Below the pieces are notes generated by a model that was not told the DNA's origin, did not search any database, and saw only the letters and a program-made list of their open reading frames with translations. This document shows positions 11,861 to 22,374 of a DNA stretch of 64,000 nt, in pieces. This DNA comes from Valencia hispanica (lineage: Eukaryota > Chordata > Actinopteri > Cyprinodontiformes > Valenciidae). The position numbers and the translations under genes were made by a program. The DNA lies in the NCBI GenBank assembly GCA_963556495.2, contig OY747712.1, forward strand, positions 31,020,235 to 31,084,234, given 5' to 3'. Positions within the stretch are counted from its first letter, which is position 1. Each line of letters begins with the position of its first letter.

Positions 11861-12960
11861 AGGCCTTCTGAACACATACGTGTTCACACTAATAATACAG
11901 GCAGTGAGTATTGTACCTGAGCTGACAGAGGAATCTTAATAACTACCACAGTGGCTTTTTCAAGCAGAGTGAAGAAAGATCTGCAGGAAGCATACATTTG
12001 GTCGGACTGTTTTTAACTACACAGGCTTTTTTTTTTGAAGATCCCTAATCTGATTGGAAACAAATAATCAAAATGAGAATTATACTTGATTTCACAATTG
12101 TACCACATCCAAAAAAGCTGTAAAACATGAATGAACCCTTTTCTCTAAGACACAAGATGCTCTGTGCTCCTAAACCAGCACCAACTGCATGCTTAAGCTC
12201 CAACAAAGCAGCACCTCATCTGATTATTGTGTGAATATGGAGGCTAATTTGCATTACCGGTGGGACTGGTTCTCTCAGAAGTACGGCACCTAGATTTATT
12301 CAGTATTCAGTCTAATTTCAAACAGCCAAACGGGAACAACAGCCATGGCTTGATTTCCTTTAAAGCCTCTAATCTCTCTTTCCTCTTAATTTAGCCGGCA
12401 ACTTCAATCACGACTCCTTCACAAATCTGACCGAGTGGGTGTTCATGTGTGAGACATCTATCCTGTGAAAATCTCATAATCCCACTTTGTGGTTAATTTC
12501 CCTCTGCCTGTATTAAATGAATTTTTACTCTAGCTTCGTAAAATTAATCATTTGCTTCTCTTTAAGGGTTTATTTGACGTATTTCTCACCAGGTAAGTCT
12601 TTTTTCTGTTCCCTATTTGAGACAGATGTTGTCACTACCTGTTCAGACACCATAAAAATCTAATTTTTCTTTTAGCATGTATTATGAAATACTAAAGAAT
12701 CATTTTTCTCCACAATTGGTGCACATTGTTTTTTTATCTGAACTCTAGCACAATGCTATTATTAATATATTTGAAAGAGATTTCTTTTGCATCCATCCAT
12801 CCAATATTCTCTTTCTTGATGGTTCAGAACTCCCCACGTAGTAAAGCTGACATACTCAAAAAACATTTTATGAAACATCTTTAGGAATGAAAAAAATGTG
12901 ATATTCATTTAAAAAGAAACATGCACTTTCCAAAGGACCTTGAAAGATTTTAATGCATGC
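11861..12960. other. Spacer with an evenly composed, possibly conserved block
   Basis: No coding frame is supported. The stretch about 12130-12580 lacks transposon motifs and low complexity. It contains homeodomain/POU-like words such as gctaatttgcattacc and cttaatttagcc, which is typical of vertebrate developmental enhancers. Without alignment this is a guess. Confidence 0.3.

Positions 12961-12963
<3 letters not shown>

Positions 12964-13009
<46 letters not shown>
12964..13009. repeat. (TA)n microsatellite
   Basis: Uninterrupted TA dinucleotide run of about 23 units. Confidence 0.95.
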
Positions 13010-13012
<3 letters not shown>

Positions 13013-13136
13013 GATGATATACATCAACAATAAATGATGGGGAAGTGTTGGTGTGTGAATTGTAAATGTACAGTTGATGCTTAGAAGTCAGGGGCAAGTA
13101 CATTTTGTCAATTGTACTGAAAAATATGGGGGGAAA

Positions 13137-13138
<2 letters not shown>

Positions 13139-13174
<36 letters not shown>
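13139..13174. repeat. (TA)n microsatellite
   Basis: Second TA run of about 18 units, 130 bp from the first. The 130 bp between them (13010-13138) is single copy. Confidence 0.95.
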
Positions 13175-13177
<3 letters not shown>

Positions 13178-13226
13178 CAACTCAACAATCCCAACCAACA
13201 TCTAGAGAAAAATTATTGGCCACAGT

Positions 13227-13931
13227 TGTTAGGATTCAGTGGCTGAGTGCTGGTGGATGGGTGTGTTCTGTCTCTTTCTACCTCTTTCTGCAGGGTGTGA
13301 TCGCAGGGCCTCGCAGGGTCTCTCCATGTGATTCCAATTAACCTCATCTATCCAGCTGCTTATCAGGAGAGTCGTTCCTGGAGGCTGGTGCCAGATGATT
13401 CCGCTCCCTAGCGTGGTACAAGGCCGGCTCAAGCTCCTTACCCTCAACGTGAGTTACTACTCAGAGATCCTGAAGATTAGAACTTACCTTCCTTGTCCTT
13501 CCTCGCAGGTTTCGCTTTGGATTCCCTCCTGCCGTTCAAAATCCCTGATTCCTGCTCGACTTCGGTTCAAGTCCTGGATCCGCCTCGGTCAGCCTCTACA
13601 TCACTCACCTCTGGAAACACCTCCATACTCAACCCGCTTACCATTCCACCCCAAGTTGCCTGCTGGTAGGCCCTCCAACGCTCCACAATCCAACCTCTAG
13701 AGAGAACACCCAGGATCATTCTTCAACCAAACCACCTGTCCCCAGCCAACCTCAGACCACTGCTTCCTACCAGCATACTTGCTCTTTGGATGTCTCCATG
13801 CTTGGTAAAGTAAGCTCATCATTTAATCTCCTAGACTAATTTTTACTGCTGTTATTTCTCCTGTGTCCAATCTCACGATTTACCTGCTCCCTCTCCTGTA
13901 ACGATTGTGACACAACAGACTGGACCCAAAA
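13227..13931. repeat. LTR-like segment left of the gypsy/LINE composite
   Basis: A 686-bp segment starts TGTTAGGATTC (13227) and ends GATTGTGACA (13912), giving inverted TGTYA/TGACA ends of the LTR kind. Its last part plus adjoining bases (13808-13931) is repeated in the same orientation at 20226-20350 with roughly 90 percent identity by eye. The match extends past GACA into caacagactggacccaaaa. True LTR borders are therefore uncertain: it may be a second, truncated gypsy copy carrying LTR end plus 5' leader. Confidence 0.5.
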
Positions 13932-14005
13932 TTCAATTCAATTCAAAATTAAAAAATACTTTATTGATCCCAGAGGGAAATTAAGTGTTGGTATAGCTCA
14001 TATAA

Positions 14006-15691
14006 TTAATTCTTTAAGGAGTTGTTGTAGATGATGATGGCTGTGGGCAGGAAGGATTTCCTGTAGCGGTCTGTATTGCAGCGAAACTGAAGAAGCCTCC
14101 GACTGAAGACGCTCTGTTGTTGTATGACTGTCTCATGAAGAGGATGCTCAGGGTTGTCCATCATTTTTTTGATTTTGTGAAGAATCCTTCTTTGCATCAT
14201 CATCTCCAGATGTTCCACAGTTGTCCCAAGAACAGAACCAGCCTTCTTTATCAGGTTGTTAAGCCTTTTTAAGTCCCTAGCTCTGATGCTGCTACCCCAA
14301 CAGATGACGGCTGTAGAGATTACACTCTCCACAACAGACTTGTAGAAGATCTCCAGCATCTTGCTGCAAACCTTGAAGGACCTAAGCTTCCTCAAGAAGT
14401 ACAGTCTGCTCTGTCCCTTCTTGTAGACGGCTTCACTGTTCAGTCTCCAGTCCAGTCTGTTGTCAAGGTGAACTCCGAGGTATTTATACTCCTCAACCAC
14501 CTCCACTTCTTCTCCCATGATGGAAACAGTGTTTGACTTATCCCTGTTTCTTCTGAAATCTACAATCATCTCCTTTGTTTTGTTCACATTCAAGGTGAGA
14601 CGATTGTTTCCACACCATGTCACAAAGAGGTCCACCAGCTCTCTGTATTCAGCTTCTTGTCCATCACTGATACACCCGACAATTGCAGAGTCATCTGAGT
14701 ATTTCTGCAGATGACAGGTCTCTGATTTGTACTGGAAGTCTGAGGTGTACAGAGTGAAAAGGAATGGTGGGAGTACGGTCCCCTGTGGTGCTCCTGTGCT
14801 GCTGACCACCTGGTTTGACACACAATTCTTCAGTCTCACAAATTGTGGTCTGTTGGTCAGGTAGTAATTGATCCAGGCGATTGTTGAGGGCTCCACCTGT
14901 GTCTTCAGGAGTTTCTGACAAAGCAAATCAGGTTGAATTGTGTTAAATGCACTGGAGAAATCTAAGAACATGATCCTCACAGTGCTGCCTGCTTTGTCCA
15001 GATGACAGTGGGTTGGTTGAAGTAGGTGGATGATGGCATCTTCAACTCCAACTCCACAGCAATAAGCAATCTGCAGTGGGTCCTGATACGTTCTTGTTTG
15101 CTTACTCAGGGGTGCCAACAGGAGTCTCTCCAGGACCTTCATGATGTGGGATGTCAGGGCAACAGGTCTATAGTCATTGATGACTGATGGGTGAGTTCTC
15201 TTTGGTACTGGAACAAGGCAGGATGTCTTCCACAACACTGAAACCTTCTCCTGAGTTAGGCTAAGGTTGAAGAGGTGCTGCAGAATCCCACAGAGCTGCT
15301 CAGCACAGGCCTTCAGGACTCTGGGGCTGAGACCATCTGGACCTGCAGCCTTGTTCCCGTTCAGTTTCTCCAGCTGCCTCTTCACCTGACTTTTGACAGA
15401 CAAGTGGGAGGGGGAGGCAAAGGGGATAGCAGCATTTCCTGACTTGGTTGAAGTCAAACTTGTGGAATTAGAAGAGTCCATGGCTGAGGTGAAGGATAAA
15501 ACATCCGAGGTGTAACAGGACAGCTGTTGATCAGAGGAGAGTGGGATGTCTGTTTGGCTGGGAACAGGAGAGGGGGATGCTGAGCTAGTTCCTGAACTGA
15601 ACCTGTTGAAGAATGTGTTCAGTTCATTGACTCTGTCCAGACTTCCATCTATCCAGTCCTTCCTGTCCTTAAAACCTGTGATCTTTCTCAT
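14006..15691 (-). CDS. LINE reverse transcriptase, 561-codon open frame
   Basis: This is the longest repeat-derived open frame in the window, starting at an in-frame ATG. Blocks in order: KAAGPDGLSPRVLKACAEQL (about 114-133), NDYRPVALTSHIMKVLERLL (172-191), the first catalytic Asp at 244 in FLDFSSAFNTI, STGAPQGTVLPPFLF (298-312), the catalytic YSDD at 331-334, and EEYKYLGVHLDNRLDW, followed by a C-terminal domain. The family fires by target-primed reverse transcription in the nucleus. The true ORF2 is longer; its start is lost and stops at 15755 and 15983 sever the endonuclease. Probably inactive as an element. Confidence 0.85.
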   Translation of the reverse strand: MRKITGFKDRKDWIDGSLDRVNELNTFFNRFSSGTSSASPSPVPSQTDIPLSSDQQLSCYTSDVLSFTSAMDSSNSTSLTSTKSGNAAIPFASPSHLSVKSQVKRQLEKLNGNKAAGPDGLSPRVLKACAEQLCGILQHLFNLSLTQEKVSVLWKTSCLVPVPKRTHPSVINDYRPVALTSHIMKVLERLLLAPLSKQTRTYQDPLQIAYCCGVGVEDAIIHLLQPTHCHLDKAGSTVRIMFLDFSSAFNTIQPDLLCQKLLKTQVEPSTIAWINYYLTNRPQFVRLKNCVSNQVVSSTGAPQGTVLPPFLFTLYTSDFQYKSETCHLQKYSDDSAIVGCISDGQEAEYRELVDLFVTWCGNNRLTLNVNKTKEMIVDFRRNRDKSNTVSIMGEEVEVVEEYKYLGVHLDNRLDWRLNSEAVYKKGQSRLYFLRKLRSFKVCSKMLEIFYKSVVESVISTAVICWGSSIRARDLKRLNNLIKKAGSVLGTTVEHLEMMMQRRILHKIKKMMDNPEHPLHETVIQQQSVFSRRLLQFRCNTDRYRKSFLPTAIIIYNNSLKN

Positions 15692-15754
15692 TCCTGACCA
15701 GACATCTCGGATATTGTTCCTCTGTAGTTTGTTCTCCAGCTTCTTCCTGTATGC

Positions 15755-16468
15755 CTATTTGCTGTCTCTGATCTTGACCTTAAGTTGCTTCTCTATACTC
15801 CTCAGTAATTCCCTGTCACCCTCCCTGAAGGCTCTTTTTTTCTTGTTTAGCAGTTCCTTCAGGTCACTGGTGATCCAGGGTTTGTTATTAGGGAAGCATC
15901 TCACTGTTCTGGTGGGGATGATGTTGTCCACACAGAAGTTTATATAGTCAGTCACACACTCAGTCATGGCATTGATGTCCTCTCAATGTGCTTGGCAAAG
16001 AGTCATCCAGTCTGTGGTTGCAAAACAACCCTGCAGGGCTTCTTCAGCTTCCTGTGCCGATTTTCTCACAGCTAGTTTTGTCACAGGTTGCCTCTGGACA
16101 AGTGGTTTATATTCTGAACAGAGAAAAACAAGATTGTGATCCGATTGTCCCAGAGGAGGTCTTGGTTTGGACATGTATGCATCCTTTACATTTGCATAAA
16201 ACAAATCCAAGGTCTTATTTTCTCTTGTGGTGCAGCTGACAAACTGTTGAAATGTTGGAAGTGTAGTAGAGAGCGAGGCATGATTAAAATCACCAGATAT
16301 TGCCACAAATGCATTGGGGTGCTGTGTCTGTAGCTTAGCAACAACGTAACTGATGACATCACATGCAGTGTCAGCAACGGCTGAAGGTGGAATGTAAACA
16401 ACTGCCAAAATTACACTGGTGAACTCTTTTGGTAAATAATATGGACGAAAACTCACTGCCAAGAGTTC
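15755..16468 (-). pseudogene. LINE endonuclease domain, C-terminal half, interrupted by stops
   Basis: The frame has [17 protein letters not shown], then [14 protein letters not shown] and [11 protein letters not shown]. These are the GDFN and SDH catalytic blocks of APE-type LINE endonucleases that nick target DNA. A TGA at 15983-15985 and a TAG at 15755-15757 interrupt it. Both lie in the same frame as the gypsy integrase tail upstream and the RT downstream, so only these two nonsense codons break a frame of about 880 codons (16651 to 14006). Confidence 0.85.
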
Positions 16469-17481
16469 AGGTTTAATCCTAGACACATGGAATATCGGAT
16501 GGATCCTCAGGGTACGTGGTAGACGCAGCCTAACTGACACAGGATTAATGACCTTGGAGATGGGGAAAGGCCCAACAAAACGTGGTGCCAGTTTCCTGTT
16601 TCCAACCCGAAGAGGCAGGTCTATGGTAGACAACCAAACTCTCTCCTCCACACGGTAAAGAGGAGCTGTGACCGGTGTCGGTTGGCTGTTCTGGCATAGA
16701 TGATGAAGGACCTAAGAAGAGCCCTGCGTGCCTTTTGCCATATTCTAACAATCTGCCGGGCAGCGGTATGTGCAGAAGGAACTCTAGCTTCTATTTCCTG
16801 AACGGAGAACACGGGTGGATCATAACCAAACACAATGTGGAAAGGGGAAAGTCCGGGAGAGCAGGAGGGAAGAGAGTTAAGCGTATACTTCACCAATGGT
16901 AGGTTATAGGACCAGGATGATGGATCACTGGAACACAGGGCACGTAGCTTAGTCTCCACTTCATGGTTTATACGTTCCGTCTGCCCATCAGATTGAGGGT
17001 GGAAACCAGAAGATAAGCTCAATTAAACACCCAATAGAGTGCAAAACTCTCTCCAAAACTGAGATGTAAACAGGGGACCTCTATCAGAGACAATGTCCAC
17101 TGGAAGACCATGGAGACGAAACATCTCTCTGGAAAGGATAGTCCCCATTTCCTTAGACAAAGGCAGTTTCTTTACTGGAACCAGTTGGGTCATCTTGGAA
17201 AATCGGTCCACGGCAGTTAGAATTACAGTACTGCCATCAGAAGGGGGAAGACCGGTAATAAAGTCCATAGAGATATGGGACCAAGGATGTCTAGGGATTT
17301 ACAGAGGATGGAGTAACCCTGCTGGTGGTCTACGGGAAGCCTTAGTTTGGGAGCAGACAGGACATGCTGCAAGAAACTCATGTACATCCTTTCTAAGGTT
17401 GGGCCACCAAAAACATTTTAGAATTATGGAGACTGTCTTGGTGACTACAGGATGACAAAAAAGTTTGGTGGCATGGCTCAA
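16469..17481 (-). pseudogene. Gypsy pol: integrase in three frames
   Basis: 17299-17481 holds the zinc-binding domain (WWPNLRKDVHEFLAACPVC). 17023-17268 has the core with [12 protein letters not shown] and [14 protein letters not shown], the two catalytic Asp. 16621-17022 has GFHPQSDGQTERIN with the catalytic Glu. The C-terminal part (16469-16651) has [20 protein letters not shown] and [11 protein letters not shown]. All three catalytic residues survive, but frameshifts and a stop separate them. The last frame runs without a break into LINE endonuclease sequence at about 16468. Confidence 0.85.
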
Positions 17482-17486
17482 GGTAA

Positions 17487-18275
17487 TTACTTTGGACCTG
17501 TGATTTTATGGTACAAAGAGACGATTGGTAGGGCACCCGGAAGGCGAAGCATTGGAGTTGTTGTAACGTAGTAGTTCTTCTCAATGGCCAGTCTAGTTAC
17601 TCCTACTCTCACTGAGAGAGGCAGAATGTACTTATTTTTCCCACTCATTGTCTCATCAGGAGAAGCATGCAGATGATAAAGTGCATCTGACTTGGTATTT
17701 TTAGAGCCTGGGCAACAAGATAACGCAAAATTGAAGCGACCAAAAAAAAGTGCCCATCTCACCTGCCGAGAGTTTAATCGTTTAGCCCCTCTGATATACT
17801 CCAGGTTCTTATGGTCAGTCCAGACAATGAATGGTGTCTCTCCCCCCTCCAACCTCTGTCTCCACTCCACCAGAGCCAACTTAATAGACAAAAGTTTGCG
17901 CTCCCCTATGTCATAATTTTGCTCTGCGGGGGAGAGTTGACGAGAGAAGAAAGCTCATGGGTGGAGACGTGAATCCAATATTGCCCACTGTGACAAAATG
18001 GCTCCAACTCCAGTACTTGAAGCATCCACCTTAACAATAAACTGATGGGAGGGGTTGGGGCAGTGCAGGACAGGAGCAGACGTACAAATTTCCTTTAACT
18101 TGTTAATGGATGGATCTGCCTCCTTGTTCCAAAGAAATGTAGACTTGGAGGAAGTTAAGCCGTGGAGTGGAGAGACCACAGTGCTAAAGTTCTTGATAAA
18201 GCGTCTATAAAAGTTTGCAAACCCCAAAAACTTTTGTAGCTCTGCAAGTGTTAGCAACAGGCCAATCTCGCACAC
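17487..18275 (-). pseudogene. Gypsy pol: RT connection and RNase H
   Basis: The right frame (17955-18275) has [19 protein letters not shown] and the RNase H start [18 protein letters not shown]. The left frame (17487-17891) continues with [12 protein letters not shown] and [13 protein letters not shown], followed by [16 protein letters not shown]. These are standard blocks of gypsy RNase H, which removes the RNA strand during reverse transcription. The pieces lie in different frames, so no complete domain is made. Confidence 0.85.
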
Positions 18276-19242
18276 CAGCTACTTTGCTGGGATCCATTTC
18301 AACCAGATTAGAAGAGACAATGAACCCGAGAAACCATACTCTTGACTGGTGAAAATCACATTTCTCTGCCTTGACATACAACTGGTTCTGTAATAGCCGG
18401 AGGAGGACAGAACGGACATGACGAATATGATCCTCTAGAGAGTGTGAAAAAATGAGGATATCATCCAGGTACATGAAAACAAACTTGTTTATCATGTCCC
18501 GGAGCACATCGTTCATCAAAGCCTGAAAAACTGCTGGGGCATTGGTTAGACCAAAAGGCATTACCCAGTATTCATAATGGCCAGAATGCGAATCCAGTCT
18601 TCCATTCATCGCCCTGACGAATTCAGACCAGGTGATAAGCACTGCGAAGATCAAGCTATGTGAAGACTGTGACACCCTGCATCATCTCAAAGTAGAAGAC
18701 TTAAGTGGTAGAGGATATTTGTTCTTTACTGTAATCTTGTTAAGGCACCTGTAATCAATGTACGGGCGCAGATATCCATCCTTCTTGCTCACAAAGAAAA
18801 AGCCAGCGCCAGCTGTGGAGGAGGATGGGCGTATGAGTCCTGTAGATAAGGATTCCTCAATATAAGAATCCATAGCCTTTCTCTCAGGTGCACACAGAGG
18901 GTACAATCGACCTCTAGGTGAAGTAGTGCCTGGTAACAGGTCAATGACACAGTCATATGGTCTGAGGGGTGGCAGGGACTTAGCCTTACTTTTACTGAAC
19001 ACCTCTCTGAGGTCTAGATATTTCTTGGGTACCTTGGACAGATCAGGAAACTCCATCACCAAATCAGATTTTGAGAGGACAGGAGAAACTACCCCTGCAG
19101 AAGAGAGGCAAACACTTGCACAAGAGGGAGACCAGGCCAAAATCTCCCCTGTATGCCAGTCAATATGAGGATTGTGCTTTCTGAGCCAAGTTAACCCCAG
19201 CACAACTGGCAGGGAGGGAAGTGTGGAAACTGTTGGAGGCAT
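18205..19242 (-). pseudogene. Gypsy pol: protease tail and reverse transcriptase
   Basis: The first frame (18682-19242) starts in the protease tail, [17 protein letters not shown], then the RT start with [19 protein letters not shown] and [19 protein letters not shown]. The next frame (18205-18675) has [17 protein letters not shown] and the catalytic [11 protein letters not shown]. Only about 65 bases separate the gag knuckle from the protease tail. The family normally has over 100 codons there, including the DSG active site, so that part is deleted. RT copies element RNA into DNA. A frameshift between the two frames disables it. Confidence 0.85.
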
Positions 19243-19306
19243 TCTCCTTCAAAAGATTGGCTCAGTAAAGACCCCCTTACCTTTACTGAGCCTTGTCTTT
19301 TAATGT

Positions 19307-20187
19307 ACAGTTCTTCACCATATATTTCTCATCTCCGTAGTGAAGACATTGTCGGCCAAGAAACCTTCTCTCTCACTCCTCAGGTGACAGTCGAGAATGG
19401 CCAAGCTGCATAGATGCCACAGGGTAAGCAATAGTAACTGCATTCATCGGCAAGCTGAAAGAGCCAGACGACGGTTGTCTTGAGCCAAAACTTGTTCCTG
19501 CTGCTCTCTCTCTTTTGCGCTCCCTCATACGAAGATCAATGCGTGTGGCCAGGCACTCCAGTTCCTCAAGTGAATTTGGGAAATCACGAGTGGCAATCAT
19601 CCTTCAAATCATCAGAGAGGCCCTGATAAAAAGCATCTTAAAGAGCATCATTATTCCAGTAACTGTCAACCGCTATGGCATGAAAATCAATTATATGCTC
19701 GGTCACCGGTCTGTTACCCTGGGAGAGACAGGTTAAGAGCAGCCTCCCTCTCGGGGTTCACAAGGTCAAAAGCTCTTCTTAGCTCAGTGGAGAAATCACA
19801 AAACGAATAACAAATAGCAGAATCTCTGTCCCACTCAGAACTTCCCCACAGTTTAGCTCTCCCAGATAACAAGGAAATGACATAGGTCACCTTAAATCTT
19901 TCTGATGGAAAAGAGGTTGGTTGGAGCTCGAATAGAAGAGAGCATTGGACAAGGACAGCTTTACACTGGTTAGCCTCACCCGAATATCTCTCTGGAGGGG
20001 GAATCCGGGGTTCACTGCCATTTGTAACTTGAGAGACAGGAGGGGAAGTAGTGGAACAAGGTTGTTTAGAGACAGGATCTACTTGCAACTTCTTGAGGCC
20101 CTGAGTTAAATCTGCCAAACCTGCCTCTAATCTGGATGTTACCCCTTTAACCTTCTTACACCACTCTTGAGACTCTGTCGGGTCCAT
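19307..20187 (-). pseudogene. Gypsy gag remnant with degenerate zinc knuckle
   Basis: The ATG at 20185-20187 starts MDPTESQEWCKKVKGV, typical of vertebrate gypsy gag. The frame runs on through ERYSGEANQCKAVLVQCSL and LWGSSEWDRDSAICYSF before breaking near 19714. A second piece (19373-19600) has the DFPNSLEELECLATRIDLRM block. A relic of the CCHC knuckle lies at 19307-19348, reading CLHYGDEKYMVKNC. The spacing of the family pattern is kept, but the second Cys and the His are both Tyr, so zinc binding should be lost. Gag normally packages genomic RNA. Confidence 0.8.
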
Positions 20188-20326
20188 GTTCAGGCCAAAT
20201 TGTACTGTACAGACATCCAACCAGCAAGTAAGCGCATCACTTAATCTCCAAGACTCATTTTTACCACCGTTATTTCTCCTGTGTCCAATCTCACGATTTA
20301 CCTGCTCCCTCTCCTGTATCGGCTTT

Positions 20327-20826
20327 TGACACAACAGACTGGACCCAAAATGACACAAGTCAAAGAGTAAAGTATACTCAAGTTTATTCAAAAGGTCTGG
20401 GAGTAAAGTTCTCAGGCAGGCCTGGGGGTCCTCTGTCTTCTTCGGGTGCACTGGGGAACTTAGAATGGCAGGCAAAGTAGGGAAGAGGACCAGACACCGA
20501 GTTACTCTCCTTTTCGGGAACAAAAGGTCCAACAAATATCCAGAATCCAAATTAGCAGTTCAGAATCCAAATCCAAGATCCAGAATACTGACCCAAAGTC
20601 CAGAATACAAGTCCAAAGTCCAGAATACAAGTGACTGATCAGAGAGAGAGCAGAGGAAATGCACCACCAAACGATCCAAAAAAGACTCAAACTTATAAAT
20701 CCAGTGGGGGAGAGGCAGAGACAGGGTCAGAACAGTCCAGGTCAATCACAAATCGACAGGCAAATACATAGAAACAAGAGGGCTGGAAAGCTGAGGCAAG
20801 GCTGCAGACAATCTGGCAGGTCACAG
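20327..20826 (-). repeat. 5' LTR of the gypsy element (proposed)
   Basis: On the minus strand, TGTGACCTGCCAG starts near 20826 and gtctgttgtgtca ends near 20327. In between are a TATA-like atttataagt at 20693-20700, a stretch of degenerate tandem tccagaataca-type repeats (20530-20630), and an AATAAA at 20383-20388. The promoter-then-polyadenylation order is that of an LTR. Borders were set by TG...CA ends only; no full second copy exists to confirm them. Confidence 0.5.
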
Positions 20827-21154
20827 TAATGGTTGAACTTCCATGTAAATTACATAATTAGGGCCAAAGATTATTCATACGCTGGCAGATTTAGATTTAA
20901 AAAAGTTTTCAATCATTCAAGAAGTTCGGATCTGACAATAAATGATACTATCATTTCTCAAAAGATGATAAAGCAATGTAAAACAGATAATCAGCGTTGA
21001 AACAAATATTTATCTGTTGATTTATTCTATTTCATTGGGCATTACAGTAGTCAGGGACGGGGGCTGCAAATTAGCCTATGGCTAGATGCCTTATGTACGT
21101 AACATCGGCCACTGAGCTGGCAATGTTCTCCTGTACTGTCCCTGTCAAATAAAC

Positions 21155-21185
<31 letters not shown>

Positions 21186-22370
21186 AAGATCTTCTTATTA
21201 TCGCTGACCAGCTTTTTGCATGTTTCTACTTGTATTTTGAGGATTTATATTCAGAAACGAGGTCTGAGTTTTTGAGGTTGGATGGCCTCTTAACAATCAC
21301 CCTTTAGCTCATCTCCAGAGTCTCTGTTAGACCCAAGACTCTGACTGGGCCACCCCAAAACATTAATAATACCTTCAGTCAGAAGAAACATGTTGGTAAA
21401 ATGAAAAGATCATTTTAAACCAAAATGTGCAAGGGGTATGAATATTTTTGGGCTTATCTTTAGCCAGTGAGGTGAGCTATGTCCACTTTCTTATCTATGC
21501 ATGTAAGGCTTACTAAAGTTACATGATGTTATATCAGACCAGTCAAATGTCCAAAAACAGAAATCAGCAGAGAAACTATAACTGCAGGTTTGCATACTGT
21601 TTGTAATAGTGGGCTTTGACTTGTCGTTTTATGAATGTTTAGTTATAATGAAGGGTTTAAAAGACTCCAACCACTCCCTCTATTTTTTCCTAAGAGGAGT
21701 TAATGAAGGCTTAGTGAAGGAAGTTCTTGAAAATATTGTCTGTTGGACACAGAGACAAGGTTTTTGCTACATGTCTATGGCGTACTCCACCCAACTGCAG
21801 CTGGGATAGGCTCCAACCCTCTCGTCCAACTGAATGAATTAACAAACAATAATTGAAAAGGTTGTGTAAATTCAAGCATGTTATGCATTGTAAAGTTTGT
21901 GTAGTAAATCAAATATGACATGTGATTAACTGCCTGTAGCTATTTTATTTCATTGTAATATTTGTACAAGTTTAAAGGCATAGTCTTTGAAGTCAGGATC
22001 TATGGAGATGTTTTCAGTAGCCGGTAGAGGAACAGAAAGACGTTCAGTCCAGAAAGTAGAACTAAGAACAATCCAGAGAGCCAGTTGTGAATTTTATTTC
22101 CTCCAATTACAATAATATTAATTTTGAGTTTTTGTATTTATGTTTTATGTAAAAACAGTTTACAAATGCATTATTAACTTTCTCAATGAAGTGAAAAGTC
22201 AAACTTTAGTCAAACTTGCAAGTTTCATATCATCAAACCACCTTTACTATCATCAAACCACCTTTACTATCAAAGATAACCTGAATAAGTACATCAAGCA
22301 GTATTCATATAATGATTTAATTAATCATTGGGGAATAAAACTAGCCAAACCCACATAAACCTTTGTCAAA
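20827..22370. other. Spacer with a probable LINE/SINE 3' tail
   Basis: A stretch at about 21045-21188 (cagggacgggggctgcaaat, then a tail of caaataaacaaataaa and further AAATA units) looks like the 3' end of a retroposed repeat in + orientation. The rest holds no recognisable gene. Confidence 0.4.
22231..22270. repeat. Perfect 20-bp tandem duplication
   Basis: The unit catcaaaccacctttactat occurs twice back to back with no mismatch. Confidence 0.95.
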
Positions 22371-22374
22371 AATT

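Larger units (their letters stand above)
13932..16468 (-). mobile_element. 5'-truncated LINE (jockey superfamily, L2/CR1-like) inserted in or fused to gypsy
   Basis: It starts inside the endonuclease domain ([16 protein letters not shown]) and ends at 13932 with a 3' tail whose plus strand reads ttcaattcaattcaaaatt followed by tactttattgatcccag, a familiar fish LINE end. It has the same orientation as the gypsy element. It carries the C-terminal half of an apurinic-type endonuclease and a full reverse transcriptase. A small related fragment lies at 26345-26437. Confidence 0.85.
13932..20826 (-). mobile_element. Ty3/gypsy retrotransposon, minus strand, joined to a LINE at its 3' part
   Basis: Reading leftwards, the order is LTR with promoter signals, gag, pol (RT, RNase H, integrase), then a LINE that takes over at about 16468. 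The gypsy open frames are broken into many pieces by frameshifts and stops, and the protease active-site region appears to be missing. The gag start, metal-binding knuckle relic, YLDD and integrase blocks place it among vertebrate gypsy elements. The composite is not autonomous. Confidence 0.85.

Noticed and set aside
12909..13341. Frames with runs of alternating Tyr-Ile
   Set aside because: They are translations of (TA)n microsatellites.
15546..15947. 133-codon plus-strand frame, hydrophobic Leu/Ser/Phe-rich
   Set aside because: It is the antisense of the LINE endonuclease/RT frame; composition follows from the opposite strand.
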